DNA from: Bacillus sp. X1(2014)
Lineage (GTDB): Bacteria > Bacillota > Bacilli > Bacillales_B > DSM-18226
DNA: 38,399 nucleotides
Direction: 5' to 3'
NCBI RefSeq assembly: GCF_007678255.1
Contig: NZ_VEED01000030.1
Location: forward strand, 1 to 38,399
Position numbers and translations under genes: made by a program. The number at the start of each line of letters is the position of its first letter. Position 1 is the stretch's first letter. Shown here one piece after another: positions 27,391-38,359 of the stretch. The notes beneath the pieces were generated by a model. The model was not told the DNA's origin. It saw only the letters and a list, made by a program, of their open reading frames with translations, and made no database searches.

Positions 27391-28773
27391 TTATGCTTCT
27401 ACAATGTCTGGTTGTTTATAGACTTCGTTTTCAAATTCACCTGTTACTTTACTGGTTAATATACCGGATGTCATTGCTCCGCTAACGTTTAAAGCTGTCC
27501 GTCCCATGTCAATAAGAGGCTCAACTGAAATGAGCAAACCAACAATCGCAATTGGAAGATTCATAACTGATAGAACGATTAACGCTGCAAAGGTGGCGCC
27601 ACCGCCAACACCGGCTACACCAAAGGAACTAATTGCCACCACAAGAATGAGTGTCAAGATAAAGGATATACTCGTTGGATCCACCCCAGCCGCCGGGGCC
27701 ACCATCACTGCTAACATTGCAGGATACACACCTGCACATCCGTTTTGACCAATGGTAAGTCCAAACGACCCGGCAAAGTTTGCAATCCCTTCTGAAACAC
27801 CAAAGTCTTTCGTTTGCGTTTTAATGGTCATTGGTAAGGTTCCTGCACTAGTCCGTGACGTGAAGGCAAAGGTCAAGGTTGGCAGCCCTTTTTTCACATA
27901 ATTTACAGGACTTAGTTTGGCAAAGGATAATAGTAGTAAATGGACAATGAACACCACAATGAGCGCCACATAGGAGGCAATCACAAACTTACCTAATTTC
28001 GCAATCGCCGCATAGTCACTTGTTGCTGTAACTCTTGTGATGATGGCAAGAATTCCATATGGTGTTAAACGTAAAATAATGTTGACTACTCGCATGACAA
28101 CGGAATAGAACGTATCAATGATCTTAGCAAAAAAATCTCCTGTATCTGGGTCTTTGCGCTTAACCCCAAGATAAGCAATTCCAATAAACACGGCAAAAAT
28201 AACAACCGCTATCGTCGAAGTCGCGCGCGCACCCGTTAAATCCTGAAATGGATTACTTGGGATTAACTCAATAATTTGTTGTGGGAGCGTCATATTTTCT
28301 ATCCCAGTAACTCGTTCCTCTAACTGGGCATTCCGAGCTGCTTCCGCTTCTCCTTCAGTTAACTGCACACCATCCAGGCCAAATCCCAATGCAGAGCCAA
28401 TTCCAATCGCCGCAGAAACGGCTGTCGTTGCAAGCAGGATGCCGATGACAAGGAAACTAATTTTCCCAATATTTTTCGTTAACTTTAGCTTTGTAAAGGC
28501 TCCGACAATGGAAACAAATATCAACGGCATAACCACCATTTGTAAGAGTTTCACATAGCCATTCCCGACAATGTTAAACCAATCGATTGAACCTGTCGTT
28601 ACTTCATGTGTCGTGCCATAAATGAGATGAATGAGAAAACCAAAGATAATACCTAAACCTAACGCACTAAAAACACGCTTGGAAAAAGAAACTTGCTTCT
28701 TTTGCATCGTAAATAATCCAAACATGAGTAATAACAAAACAGCTACATTGACGAGGATCAGCAAGAAATTCAT
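27391..28773 (-). CDS. tcyP: L-cystine symporter TcyP
   Basis: About 460 residues from ATG at 28773, which has good spacing from GAAGGAGG; the ATG at 28782 is directly attached to that site and unlikely. It is a dicarboxylate/amino acid:cation symporter family protein with eight or more membrane helices and re-entrant loops. Characteristic parts are LLQMVVMPLIFVSIVGAF, TSRTSAGTLPMTIKTQTKD and GQNGCAGVYPAMLAVMVAP. Length and sequence agree with B. subtilis TcyP, a high-affinity cystine importer at the cytoplasmic membrane. Two identical palindromes upstream suggest repression by a dedicated regulator. Confidence 0.9.
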   Translation of the reverse strand: MNFLLILVNVAVLLLLMFGLFTMQKKQVSFSKRVFSALGLGIIFGFLIHLIYGTTHEVTTGSIDWFNIVGNGYVKLLQMVVMPLIFVSIVGAFTKLKLTKNIGKISFLVIGILLATTAVSAAIGIGSALGFGLDGVQLTEGEAEAARNAQLEERVTGIENMTLPQQIIELIPSNPFQDLTGARATSTIAVVIFAVFIGIAYLGVKRKDPDTGDFFAKIIDTFYSVVMRVVNIILRLTPYGILAIITRVTATSDYAAIAKLGKFVIASYVALIVVFIVHLLLLSFAKLSPVNYVKKGLPTLTFAFTSRTSAGTLPMTIKTQTKDFGVSEGIANFAGSFGLTIGQNGCAGVYPAMLAVMVAPAAGVDPTSISFILTLILVVAISSFGVAGVGGGATFAALIVLSVMNLPIAIVGLLISVEPLIDMGRTALNVSGAMTSGILTSKVTGEFENEVYKQPDIVEA

Positions 28774-28876
28774 ACTATCCATCCTCCTTCAAATTCGGAA
28801 AAATTGTAATCCTAATATTCCAATGAATTAAGTCGGAATTATGGTCGTCACCATAAACTTGCCACGCAATATAACA

Positions 28877-28961
28877 ATCAAACGTTTGATATGGTAAATA
28901 ATATGATATGACTTTTCCTTATATTCCAAGCCCGTCACATATTTAATCAAACGTTTGATTA
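28877..28961. promoter_or_regulatory. Two palindromic operator-like sites before tcyP
   Basis: ATCAAACGTTTGAT occurs at 28877-28890 and again inside the 18-bp perfect palindrome TAATCAAACGTTTGATTA at 28944-28961, with centres 69 bp apart. Both lie between the glpD stop and the tcyP start. This is typical of a dimeric repressor of TetR or related type binding twice. The regulator is not in the window. Confidence 0.6.
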
Positions 28962-29006
28962 GTTTTTTTACCACCAAGAAAATCACCGCTTAGATTTGAA
29001 CTTTTT

Positions 29007-30659
29007 TCATTCGGATGAGGACGGATCGACCGCATCCTTTAATGCTGTTTCTAATTCTTCCTTGAATCGAGTCCTTTCTTCCATTGTCCATCCAAGTGTA
29101 TCTTCCATAAAGTCAATAATCGCTTCTTCCCACTTCACTGCCCATTGAATGTCAAAAAATAAAGCCCCCGTCCGGCGGATAAAAAAGTCTATTGGTGTTA
29201 CTGTCATTTCATCCTCTAATGAATAAACAATTTGAACAAATACCTCAAGCGGCAAACCAAACTTGTTATTTGGGTCATACGTTTTCGCAATGTTAAAAAT
29301 TCGATCAATATTTGAACCGTAGCGATGAACCAATTTGCGATATTGTTCCTTTGTAAACCCTCTTATCTCGGCATTTTTTTCATTTTTTTCAATAAATGAA
29401 GCAAAGTTATGAGCCCCCTCAACATGACCGCCGGATATCGGTAAATACTTAGTCTGGCATGCTTGAAAATTGCCGCTCTGTTTAGCGATCAAGTTCACCA
29501 CCGTTTCCGCCATTTTTCTGTATCCGGTCAGCTTCCCGCCTGCGATGGTAATCAGACCAGAATTCGAAACCCATATTTCATCTTTTCGCGAAATTTCAGA
29601 GGGGTCCTTGCCTTCTTCATAAATCAGCGGTCTTACTCCTGCCCAGCTTGATTCAATATCCTCCATGCGAATATCTAAGGTGGGAAACATATAATGAATC
29701 GCTTTAATAATGTAATCTCGGTCATCTGCTGTCATTTTCGGATGAATCGGATCGTTGTTATAAATAGTGTCTGTGGTCCCCACATACGTTTTCCCATCCC
29801 TTGGAATGGCAAAAACCATCCGGCCATCCGGAGTATCAAAATAAACTGCCTGATTCAGGGGAAATCTTGATTGATCTATCACCAAATGGACCCCTTTGGT
29901 CAGCCGCAGTTTTTTCCCAGTTACCGACTGATCTTTGTATCGGAGCGAATCAACCCAAGGGCCTGTAGCATTAACGATATATTTCGCATAAATATCATAA
30001 ACGGTTCCAGTTAAAAGATTCACAACTTTAGCACCGATCACCTTATCATCCTGGTAAAGTAACTCCATTACTTTTGAATAGTTTACGGCTTTAACACCTT
30101 GAGCAACCGCTTCCTTGATGACTTCAATAGTTAACCGGGCATCGTCAGTACGATATTCAACGTAATATCCACCGCCAGTTAATCCCTCTCTTTTAATGAG
30201 CGGCTCTTTTTGAATGGTTTCACTTGCGGAAAGCATTTTTCTGCGTTCACTTTTTTTAACACCTGCTAAAAAGTCATAGACTCGTAATCCAATCGAAGTA
30301 CTGACTTTTCCAAACGTTCCACCTTTATGAATAGGCAGGAGCATCCATTCTGGTGTCGTTACATGCGGGCCATTTTCATAAACAATCGCTCGTTCCTTCC
30401 CTACTTCTGCCACCAGCTTCACTTCGAATTGTTTTAAATATCTGAGGCCTCCGTGAACAAGTTTGGTGGAACGGCTAGATGTCCCAGCCGCAAAATCCTG
30501 CATTTCTACCAAGGCCGTTTTCAGTCCTCTTGTGACGGCATCAAATGCAATTCCAGCGCCTGTAATTCCACCACCGATGACAAGCACATCCCATTCTTCT
30601 GCTGACATCTCTTTTAGGATTATGTTTCGATCCAAACTCGAAAATTTTAAGATTTCCAC
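29007..30659 (-). CDS. glpD: Aerobic glycerol-3-phosphate dehydrogenase
   Basis: An FAD-dependent membrane-associated dehydrogenase of about 550 residues that oxidises glycerol-3-phosphate to dihydroxyacetone phosphate and feeds electrons to quinone. The FAD Rossmann motif is [17 protein letters not shown]; family motifs include [37 protein letters not shown] and [16 protein letters not shown], closely matching B. subtilis GlpD. GTG at 30659 is 8 bp from GGAGG, while the upstream TTG at 30674 overlaps it. It follows glpK by about 140 bp. The leader has a strong terminator-like hairpin, as in the GlpP-controlled glpD leader of B. subtilis. Confidence 0.95.
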   Translation of the reverse strand: MEILKFSSLDRNIILKEMSAEEWDVLVIGGGITGAGIAFDAVTRGLKTALVEMQDFAAGTSSRSTKLVHGGLRYLKQFEVKLVAEVGKERAIVYENGPHVTTPEWMLLPIHKGGTFGKVSTSIGLRVYDFLAGVKKSERRKMLSASETIQKEPLIKREGLTGGGYYVEYRTDDARLTIEVIKEAVAQGVKAVNYSKVMELLYQDDKVIGAKVVNLLTGTVYDIYAKYIVNATGPWVDSLRYKDQSVTGKKLRLTKGVHLVIDQSRFPLNQAVYFDTPDGRMVFAIPRDGKTYVGTTDTIYNNDPIHPKMTADDRDYIIKAIHYMFPTLDIRMEDIESSWAGVRPLIYEEGKDPSEISRKDEIWVSNSGLITIAGGKLTGYRKMAETVVNLIAKQSGNFQACQTKYLPISGGHVEGAHNFASFIEKNEKNAEIRGFTKEQYRKLVHRYGSNIDRIFNIAKTYDPNNKFGLPLEVFVQIVYSLEDEMTVTPIDFFIRRTGALFFDIQWAVKWEEAIIDFMEDTLGWTMEERTRFKEELETALKDAVDPSSSE

Positions 30660-30677
30660 TATGGTTACCTCCAATTG

Positions 30678-30739
30678 AAAAAAAAAGAGACCATAACAAA
30701 GACAATGGTTTAATAATCCAATGCTTTGTTGTGGTCTCT
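30678..30739 (-). terminator. Leader attenuator of glpD (GlpP-type)
   Basis: On the minus strand AGAGACCACAACAAAG (30739-30724) pairs with CTTTGTTATGGTCTCT (30701-30686) around a 22-base loop, followed by nine U residues. It lies only about 19 bp before the glpD start, so it must be overcome for glpD expression. In B. subtilis GlpP with glycerol-3-phosphate antiterminates at such a site. A TATACT -10 for glpD lies upstream, at about 30780. Confidence 0.8.
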
Positions 30740-30800
30740 CTAATCTACTTGGTGAAATATTCGAAATATTAATTTAATATTAGTATATCATTCCGTTCCA

Positions 30801-32291
<1,491 letters not shown>

Positions 32292-32368
32292 CTATGAACT
32301 CTCCTCTTACATTAAAAATATTCCATATTTTTCTACGCAGACCATTTCAAAAGGCTTCCTTCCCCATA

Positions 32369-32397
32369 CGGAAACGATTACAACGACTACGATTATA
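32369..32397 (-). promoter_or_regulatory. Candidate glpK promoter with cre-like site
   Basis: On the minus strand TATAAT (32397-32392) is followed within 10 bp by a cre-like sequence (32369-32382; CGGAAACGATTACA on the plus strand, 13 of 14 positions). No good -35 is seen; it would fall in the end of the GH36 gene. CcpA at this place could repress glpK and roadblock readthrough from the GH36 gene. Confidence 0.4.
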
Positions 32398-34626
32398 TCA
32401 GACCTGAAGATCATCTTTTATATTTGATGACTTTTCGAATGCTTCAATGTAGTAAATACTTGAGGAAAAATCTCTATTTATTAGTGGCAGCGTTAATCCA
32501 ATTTTCATTAACTCATCGCCAGCATATTCCTGTTCTCCCCTATTTACTCTATAAATCTCACACGACTTTAGCCCGCGCAACTTCAGCCGGAAAAAAGGTG
32601 GATTTGGTGTTGCCAAGGTTTTATAGTAAAAAACTACAGCCCTTTCCTGATTCGATGACACATACATCCAAGCCGTATCCATTCCATCAAACGGACTTAA
32701 CAGCCTGTATAAGTCCCCAAAACAGACAATATCCTTGATTTGATGATATCGTTTGATTTGCTCCATTACAACCTTCTTATCATCACTACTCAGTTTATCG
32801 ATATTTAATTCAAATCCCAAATTTGCAGCCATCGCTACATGGCATCTCATTAAAAGTGGTGTAGTTCTTCCCACCTGATGATTCGGCACATCTGATACAT
32901 GCGCCCCCATGGTAATCGCTGGATAAATGAGGCTTGTTCCGTATTGAATTTTAAGCCGTTCAACAGCATCTGTATCATCACTCGTCCAGGTTTGCGGCAT
33001 ATAATAGAGCATGCCAGGATCAAAGCGACCGCCTCCTCCGGAACAGCTTTCAAATAAGATCTGCGGAAATCGTTTGGTCAGTTTTTCAAGGATTTGATAT
33101 AAGCCCAGCATATAACGGTGTGCTGTTTCTTTTTGCCTATGAGGTGGCAGCGCAGCCGAACCAACCTCAGTCATATTTCGATTCATGTCCCATTTCACAT
33201 AGGAAATTTTAGCACTGCTAATGACACGGGTGAGCGTTTCGATTAAAAAATTACATACGTCTTCCCTGCTTAAATCAAGAATTAATTGATTTCTAGACTG
33301 TGTCCGGTTCCTTCCTGGCACATGGATACACCAATCGGGATGTTTACGGTACAAATCACTGTCAGGGGAGACCATTTCCGGCTCGACCCATATCCCAAAT
33401 TGCAGCCCCTTTTTTTTGATATAATCAGCCAATCCTTCTAAACCATTCGGAAGTTTTTTCTTAAAAACAAACCAATCACCCAACGAACTTTTATCATTGT
33501 CACGATGCCCAAACCAGCCATCATCTAATACAAACAGTTCGATGCCCAACTCTTTTGCTGCATCCGCAAGGTCGAAAAGTTTTTTTTCATTAAAATTGAA
33601 ATAGGTGGCTTCCCAGTTATTAATGAGAATTGGGCGTGTTTTGTCTCGGTATACCCCACGACAAACTCTTTCCCTCAGTATTTTATGAAAAGTCCTGGAC
33701 ATTCCTCCAAGTCCTTCCGATGAATAAATCATTATAGCCTCAGGAGTTTGAAACGTTTCTCCCGGCTTCAGCACCCATGTAAAATCAAAAGGGTTTATTC
33801 CGATACTTAGTCTAGAAGTTTGAAATGGATCCACTTCGATAGAAGCTTGAAAATTCCCGCTGTAGACCAAACTGATGCCATATACATCCCCATTCTCTTC
33901 GTTGGTGTCTTTTGAAAGCAGCGCAACAAAAGGATTATGTTGATGGCTGCTTGCACCTCGAGCTGATGAAATCATTTGAATTCCGTGGTTAAGTGGCCGC
34001 CTTTCGATGTGACGCTCACGCCCCCATGTACCATAAAGGTGCAGCCAATCCCAATCTGACTGATGAATGTCCACTGACATACTCATACATTTATGTATTT
34101 CCACATCATGCGACCCAAGGTGCTCAAAGGAGACCGATCTCGTTATCACATCCAAATCACGGTAAATTGTATAATGAAGATTCATCCCGATCCCAAGCAT
34201 GGAATCTACCAGTGTTAGCACTAATGTTTCTGCTTCAGATTTATCCTCGACATACGCAGCAGGCAATCCCTCAAGTGGATGTTTTCCTTGGAAAATTTCA
34301 TGAGAATCGTAGACAAATTCCGTTACCGTAGTGCCGTCAGATGAACGGATCTGATAGGCCGGCGAACGAAAGTCCCCATTCCCAAAAGCGGGATATTCCT
34401 GTGGCAGTGTATCAAGTGAAAATTGTGAAAAAGAAGGCTCCGTCGTCGGCGAAAAAGGCCTGCGTTTAAATGCTAGAATGGAAGCAGGCTGCAGTGCCCT
34501 AACCCTCTTGCCCCAATACAAATGAGCGGGATATTTACCATGGACAATTTGAATCAAATAACTAATCCTGTTATTGTACAAATGAAAAATCCCATCCTTT
34601 GCATCCCAATCAATTGGCACGGGCAC
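32398..34626 (-). CDS. Alpha-galactosidase (GH36)
   Basis: A 742-residue GH36 enzyme, the size of the Geobacillus AgaA/RafA group, that removes terminal alpha-1,6-galactose from raffinose-type or galactomannan oligosaccharides. The N-terminal supersandwich domain runs to about 330, then the TIM barrel. Nucleophile is Asp480 in YVKWDMNR and acid/base is Asp550 in WTSDDTDAVERL; the substrate-binding SCSGGGGRFDPG and WVEPEMVSPDSDL motifs are intact. It has no signal peptide and is cytosolic. The start GTG follows GGAGGA. It has no adjacent transporter, so it likely depends on the importer at 18-21 kb or another. No terminator separates it from glpK. Confidence 0.94.
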   Translation of the reverse strand: MPVPIDWDAKDGIFHLYNNRISYLIQIVHGKYPAHLYWGKRVRALQPASILAFKRRPFSPTTEPSFSQFSLDTLPQEYPAFGNGDFRSPAYQIRSSDGTTVTEFVYDSHEIFQGKHPLEGLPAAYVEDKSEAETLVLTLVDSMLGIGMNLHYTIYRDLDVITRSVSFEHLGSHDVEIHKCMSMSVDIHQSDWDWLHLYGTWGRERHIERRPLNHGIQMISSARGASSHQHNPFVALLSKDTNEENGDVYGISLVYSGNFQASIEVDPFQTSRLSIGINPFDFTWVLKPGETFQTPEAIMIYSSEGLGGMSRTFHKILRERVCRGVYRDKTRPILINNWEATYFNFNEKKLFDLADAAKELGIELFVLDDGWFGHRDNDKSSLGDWFVFKKKLPNGLEGLADYIKKKGLQFGIWVEPEMVSPDSDLYRKHPDWCIHVPGRNRTQSRNQLILDLSREDVCNFLIETLTRVISSAKISYVKWDMNRNMTEVGSAALPPHRQKETAHRYMLGLYQILEKLTKRFPQILFESCSGGGGRFDPGMLYYMPQTWTSDDTDAVERLKIQYGTSLIYPAITMGAHVSDVPNHQVGRTTPLLMRCHVAMAANLGFELNIDKLSSDDKKVVMEQIKRYHQIKDIVCFGDLYRLLSPFDGMDTAWMYVSSNQERAVVFYYKTLATPNPPFFRLKLRGLKSCEIYRVNRGEQEYAGDELMKIGLTLPLINRDFSSSIYYIEAFEKSSNIKDDLQV

Positions 34627-34710
34627 TCACTCCTCCATAGTCGCTGAATAGCCAAAATTACTTATCTTACAATAAATATGATTTGCCATATGCCAAAGAG
34701 AACAATAAAT

Positions 34711-34769
34711 AAAAAAAGGGTGTCAGGCACCGTTCGTGGACATTTGTCCACGAGCAGTGCCTGACACCC
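34711..34769 (-). terminator. GTGTCAGGCACC palindrome acting as terminator of the TCS operon
   Basis: The 52-bp palindrome at 34718-34769 has 25-bp arms with 23 matches (outer GGGTGTCAGGCAC, inner CGTGGACA). Only one base separates it from the stop of the sensor kinase gene, and on the minus strand it is followed by TTTTTTTATTTATTG. It has the full form of a rho-independent terminator and is a copy of the dispersed repeat. Confidence 0.88.
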
Positions 34770-34770
34770 T

Positions 34771-35808
34771 TTATAGTGTAATTGTAAAGGTGGTTCCTTT
34801 CCCTTCTTCGCTTTCAACAAAGATGGTGCCCTCGTGCATTTCGATGATTTTTTTGACGATGGAAAGTCCTAATCCGCTGCCTCCTTTTGACCGGTCCCTT
34901 GCCTTATCTGCTTTGTAGAATCGTTCAAACACATGAATCTGGTCTTTTTTCGAGATCCCAATCCCCGTATCAGAAATTTTCACGATCGTTTTGTCATCCA
35001 CCTTTTCAAGATGAACACGAATCATCCCCTGGTTTGGCGTAAATTTAATACTATTGTGAATGAGATTGGTCCAAACCTGGCTCATTAAATCCTCATCCGC
35101 GATGACGGCCGCCTTCTCCATAGAAACATCCAATTCCAGTTCCTTTTCCAGCCAAAGCGGTTCACAAGCTAAAATAATCGTCCGTATCTGCTGGTCTAAT
35201 CGATAGCTATGTCGATCAAAGGGATGATGCTTGGATTCTAACGAAGTTAATTTCAAAAGATTATCACTTAATTTCGAGAGCCTTCTACTTTCCGTTTCAA
35301 TGATACTGAGATAATGGCTTCTCTCTTCATTTGTTAGCTGATTGTATTGGAGGGCTTGGGCAAAACCCATAATTGACGTCAACGGTGATTGAATTTCATG
35401 AGAGACATTGGAAATAAACTCCTGCCGCATCTCTTCCAGCTGTTTTAATTGCTTTGCCATATGATTGATATGGTCAATCAGTTTGGTAAATTGATTTTCT
35501 CTCCCAACCTTTAAATCCAGGTATACATTAAAATCACCTTTAGCAATCCTGCTTAAGGCATCCAGTACCTCATAATAAAGATTGCGACGTCTAGAGTTTG
35601 TAAATAAACCAATAAGAAACCCAACGAACGCCATTGTTAATAAACTACTAACCACCTCCGCCATATGACGAAGATAATCGGATGTCTGAAGATGGAAAAG
35701 GTGATAGATTCCTGAGACGATGAAATAACCTGCTGAGAAGCCCAACGAAACAAATACAATGAAAAAAACAACCCCAAATAAATGCTGAAAAAAACGTTTG
35801 GTCTTCAT
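34771..35808 (-). CDS. Sensor histidine kinase, short-loop type, next to BmrA-like exporter
   Basis: A 345-residue kinase with two membrane helices (about 10-34 and 49-70) joined by a very short outer loop, a HAMP-like linker (ALSRIAKGDFNVYLDLKVG), the HisKA box FISNVSHEIQSPLTSIMGF with His137, and an ATPase domain (NLIHNSIKFTPN, DTGIGISKKDQIHVFERFYK, GGSGLGLSIVKKI). The H box reads SHEIQSPL rather than the common SHELRTPL. The lack of an extracellular sensor domain suggests sensing within the membrane or through the partner ABC exporter. The gene overlaps its response regulator by 4 bp (ATGA). It is the last gene of the operon and is followed by the repeat-derived terminator. Confidence 0.92.
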   Translation of the reverse strand: MKTKRFFQHLFGVVFFIVFVSLGFSAGYFIVSGIYHLFHLQTSDYLRHMAEVVSSLLTMAFVGFLIGLFTNSRRRNLYYEVLDALSRIAKGDFNVYLDLKVGRENQFTKLIDHINHMAKQLKQLEEMRQEFISNVSHEIQSPLTSIMGFAQALQYNQLTNEERSHYLSIIETESRRLSKLSDNLLKLTSLESKHHPFDRHSYRLDQQIRTIILACEPLWLEKELELDVSMEKAAVIADEDLMSQVWTNLIHNSIKFTPNQGMIRVHLEKVDDKTIVKISDTGIGISKKDQIHVFERFYKADKARDRSKGGSGLGLSIVKKIIEMHEGTIFVESEEGKGTTFTITL

Positions 35809-36479
35809 GGTTTTACCTCAAAACGGTAGCCTAATCCACGAATCGTCTGAATTCGAAACGGAAATTCCTCCTCTGAAAAACGCTCTCTTAACCTTTTAAT
35901 ATGCACATCGACCGTTCGTTCGTCGCCTTCATAGTCGTAGCCCCAAATATCTTCTATTAATACCTCTCTTGAAAATGTCTTTCCAGGGTAACTCGCTAAT
36001 TTAAACAACAGTTCAAATTCTTTTAACGGTATGGTAATTTCCTTATTTTTAAAAGAAATTTCATGGGTTTTCCGATTCAGCATAAATTCATTAATTGTTA
36101 TCGTTTGTGAGACCGTTATTTTATAACGTTTTAATAAGGCTTTGACTCGAGCTGTTAACTCCATGGGATCAAAAGGCTTAACCAGGTAATCATCTGCCCC
36201 GAGTTCAAATCCTTTCACTTTTTGTGAGGTTTCCCCTTTGGCGGTCAACATTAAGATCGGCATATCACTAAACTCCCGGATCTCCCGGCACAATTCCCAT
36301 CCATCCAAATTTGGCATCATAATATCAATGATTGCCATATCCATTTTTATTTTTTCCATCAACTGTAATGCCTTCATCCCATCTGATGCTTCATACAGTT
36401 CGAATCCCTCTTTTTTCAAAAATAGAAGCACAAGCTCGCGAATATTAGCGTCATCGTCGACAATTAATAATTTTGTCAT
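35805..36479 (-). CDS. OmpR-family response regulator next to BmrA-like exporter
   Basis: A 224-residue regulator with a receiver domain (VDDDANIRELV acid pocket, phospho-acceptor Asp52 in IIDIMMPNLDGW, Lys in DYLVKPFDP) and a C-terminal OmpR winged helix (ERTVDVHIKRLRERF, IRGLGYRFEV). The motif MLTAKGETSQKVKGFELG recalls HssR-like regulators of Bacillus, but no HrtAB exporter is adjacent. The start follows GAGGAG. It lies 23 bp downstream of the ABC exporter stop and overlaps the kinase. It probably activates the operon through 11-bp-spaced direct repeats upstream of the exporter gene. Confidence 0.92.
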   Translation of the reverse strand: MTKLLIVDDDANIRELVLLFLKKEGFELYEASDGMKALQLMEKIKMDMAIIDIMMPNLDGWELCREIREFSDMPILMLTAKGETSQKVKGFELGADDYLVKPFDPMELTARVKALLKRYKITVSQTITINEFMLNRKTHEISFKNKEITIPLKEFELLFKLASYPGKTFSREVLIEDIWGYDYEGDERTVDVHIKRLRERFSEEEFPFRIQTIRGLGYRFEVKP

Positions 36480-36502
36480 CGCTCCTCATCCCTTTCCATC
36501 TA

Positions 36503-38251
36503 TTAAGCAGGTTCGCTGATTCGTAATTGATGTTCGGCAAATTCACGATATAAGGAGTGAGTTTGGACTAGTTGTTCATGCTTGCCGCTGCCGGTTATTT
36601 TTCCCTTATCCAGAAAGATAATTTGATCAGAGTCAATGACGGTCGACAAACGATGAGCTATCACTAGTGTGGTTCGTCCCTTCATTAAATTCTGTAATGC
36701 CTGTTGGACTACTTGTTCAGATTTGCTATCAAGACTAGAGGTCGCTTCATCTAACATCAATAGTTTCGGATCTCTTAGGAATGCTCGTGCAATCGCAATT
36801 CTCTGCCGTTGACCACCCGATAATTTGATACCTCTTTCGCCCACTTCGGTTTCATACCCATTCGGGAGCTCGGCAATAAATTGATCGGCATAGGCCATTT
36901 TTGCGACTCTTATTAAATCATCCTTACCCACTGGCTTATCCATTCCATAACAAATATTATCGCGAATCGTTCCTGCAACAATCGGGCTTTCCTGTGAAAC
37001 ATAACCAATTTGGCTTCTCCAAGAAAACAGTGAGAATTCATTTATTGGATCCTCCCCAAGGCGAATCGTTCCTTGCTGCGGTTGATAGTACCGCTCCAAT
37101 AAGGAAAACAGAGTCGTTTTCCCGCTGCCACTTGGACCAACTATTGCGGTTACCTTGCCTGCCCCTACGGAAAAACTGATATTATTTAGTACGGATTCCC
37201 CATTAATATATGAATAATGCAGCCGCTCCACCGTTATAGGTTGATTCATATCTTCGACATCCCGCTTGGAATCATCTTGTTCCTCATTCATATCAATAAT
37301 CGCGATAATTCGCTCGGTCGCACCGGTTGCCTTTTGAAATTGGGTAAAGAAGGAGGCTAATTGCCCCATCGGCATGACGATTTGAAAAAGATACATGATA
37401 AATGCTACTAAATCGCCCGCCATTAATGCACCTGAAGATACTCTCATTCCACCAAACCCTAGAATGACGACTAGTAATACCATGATTACTAAACCAATCA
37501 ACGGAGAAATCAGTGCTTGAATTTTTGCCTCTTTCAATCCATATTGAAACAACTTCGTAATTCCGCTTTTACCATTCTTATATTCGATTTCTTCCGCATT
37601 CGAAGCTTTGACTAGGCGTATCTCAGATAATACTTGCTGGATGACGGAGGTAAACTGTGCTGTTTCAGTTTGCATCCCTTTGGACACCTGATGCATCCTT
37701 CTACCAAGTGTCATTAAAATGACTGCTGCAAGCGGAAGGGCAATAAACATTAACAAAGCCATTTTCCAATCCAATAGCAGTAAGACAATAATCGAGCCAA
37801 TGATGGAAATGGTCCCTGATAGAAAATTGGCGAGATGGTCGGTAATTAATCCTTTTACCACTGCTGTATCATTCGTCATTCGGCTAACCGTTTCCCCTGT
37901 TTGATTTTCATCATAGAACGGTATTGGTAAGACGAGCAGCTTCTTCCATAAACGGTCTCGGATCCCTGCCACAACCGATTGGCCGATATGATTTAATAAA
38001 TAGATGGATATCCCGCTCACAACCGCTTGAATAATGAGTGCAGAAACTAGAAGAATGATTCTTCCTCTGCTTAACGAGCTAAGAGAAAAGTCATTGATAA
38101 GATTTTTGGTGAACAATGGGACAAACAGCCCCACCAAGGTGGTTCCTACACTTAATAAAAGAGCGATACCCAAAAGCAATTTAGAAGGTTTGGTTTGCTG
38201 AACCAATCGAATAAACTGGCGCCATCCCTTCTCTTTCTTTACATCTGACAT
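36503..38251 (-). CDS. bmrA: Multidrug ABC exporter, BmrA-like half-transporter
   Basis: A 582-residue half-size ABC exporter with six membrane helices (to about 320) followed by the nucleotide-binding domain. Walker A is VGPSGSGKTT, the Q loop is YVSQESPI, the signature is LSGGQRQRIAIARA, Walker B is LLMLDEATSSLDS, and the switch His is in VIAHRLSTV. Length, the membrane-domain motif ETVSRMTNDTAVVKGLITDH and the segment FQIVMPMGQLASFFTQFQKA closely match B. subtilis BmrA, a homodimeric drug exporter. It leads an operon with a two-component system, which B. subtilis bmrA does not have to my knowledge. The AGAGGGG site is rather far (12 bp) from the ATG. Confidence 0.9.
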   Translation of the reverse strand: MSDVKKEKGWRQFIRLVQQTKPSKLLLGIALLLSVGTTLVGLFVPLFTKNLINDFSLSSLSRGRIILLVSALIIQAVVSGISIYLLNHIGQSVVAGIRDRLWKKLLVLPIPFYDENQTGETVSRMTNDTAVVKGLITDHLANFLSGTISIIGSIIVLLLLDWKMALLMFIALPLAAVILMTLGRRMHQVSKGMQTETAQFTSVIQQVLSEIRLVKASNAEEIEYKNGKSGITKLFQYGLKEAKIQALISPLIGLVIMVLLVVILGFGGMRVSSGALMAGDLVAFIMYLFQIVMPMGQLASFFTQFQKATGATERIIAIIDMNEEQDDSKRDVEDMNQPITVERLHYSYINGESVLNNISFSVGAGKVTAIVGPSGSGKTTLFSLLERYYQPQQGTIRLGEDPINEFSLFSWRSQIGYVSQESPIVAGTIRDNICYGMDKPVGKDDLIRVAKMAYADQFIAELPNGYETEVGERGIKLSGGQRQRIAIARAFLRDPKLLMLDEATSSLDSKSEQVVQQALQNLMKGRTTLVIAHRLSTVIDSDQIIFLDKGKITGSGKHEQLVQTHSLYREFAEHQLRISEPA

Positions 38252-38312
38252 ATTTCTTTACATCCCCTCTATCGATCACATGCTTCCAATTCCATTTACT
38301 ATCACAAAATAG

Positions 38313-38344
38313 ATTATATAAAGAATATATGAATTGAATATGAA
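38313..38344 (-). promoter_or_regulatory. Promoter with direct repeats before the bmrA-like operon
   Basis: On the minus strand TTCATAT occurs at 38344-38338 and 38333-38327 (11-bp period), 8 bp before TATAAT (38318-38313). There is no TTGACA; the repeats occupy the -35 region, as expected for an activator of the OmpR family, possibly the regulator encoded in this operon. Confidence 0.5.
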
Positions 38345-38359
38345 CATTCAATATAAAAA

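Noticed and set aside
28944..28970. Palindrome plus T-run as a glpD terminator
   Set aside because: The T-run is on the plus strand, opposite to glpD; with a second identical palindrome nearby an operator is more likely.
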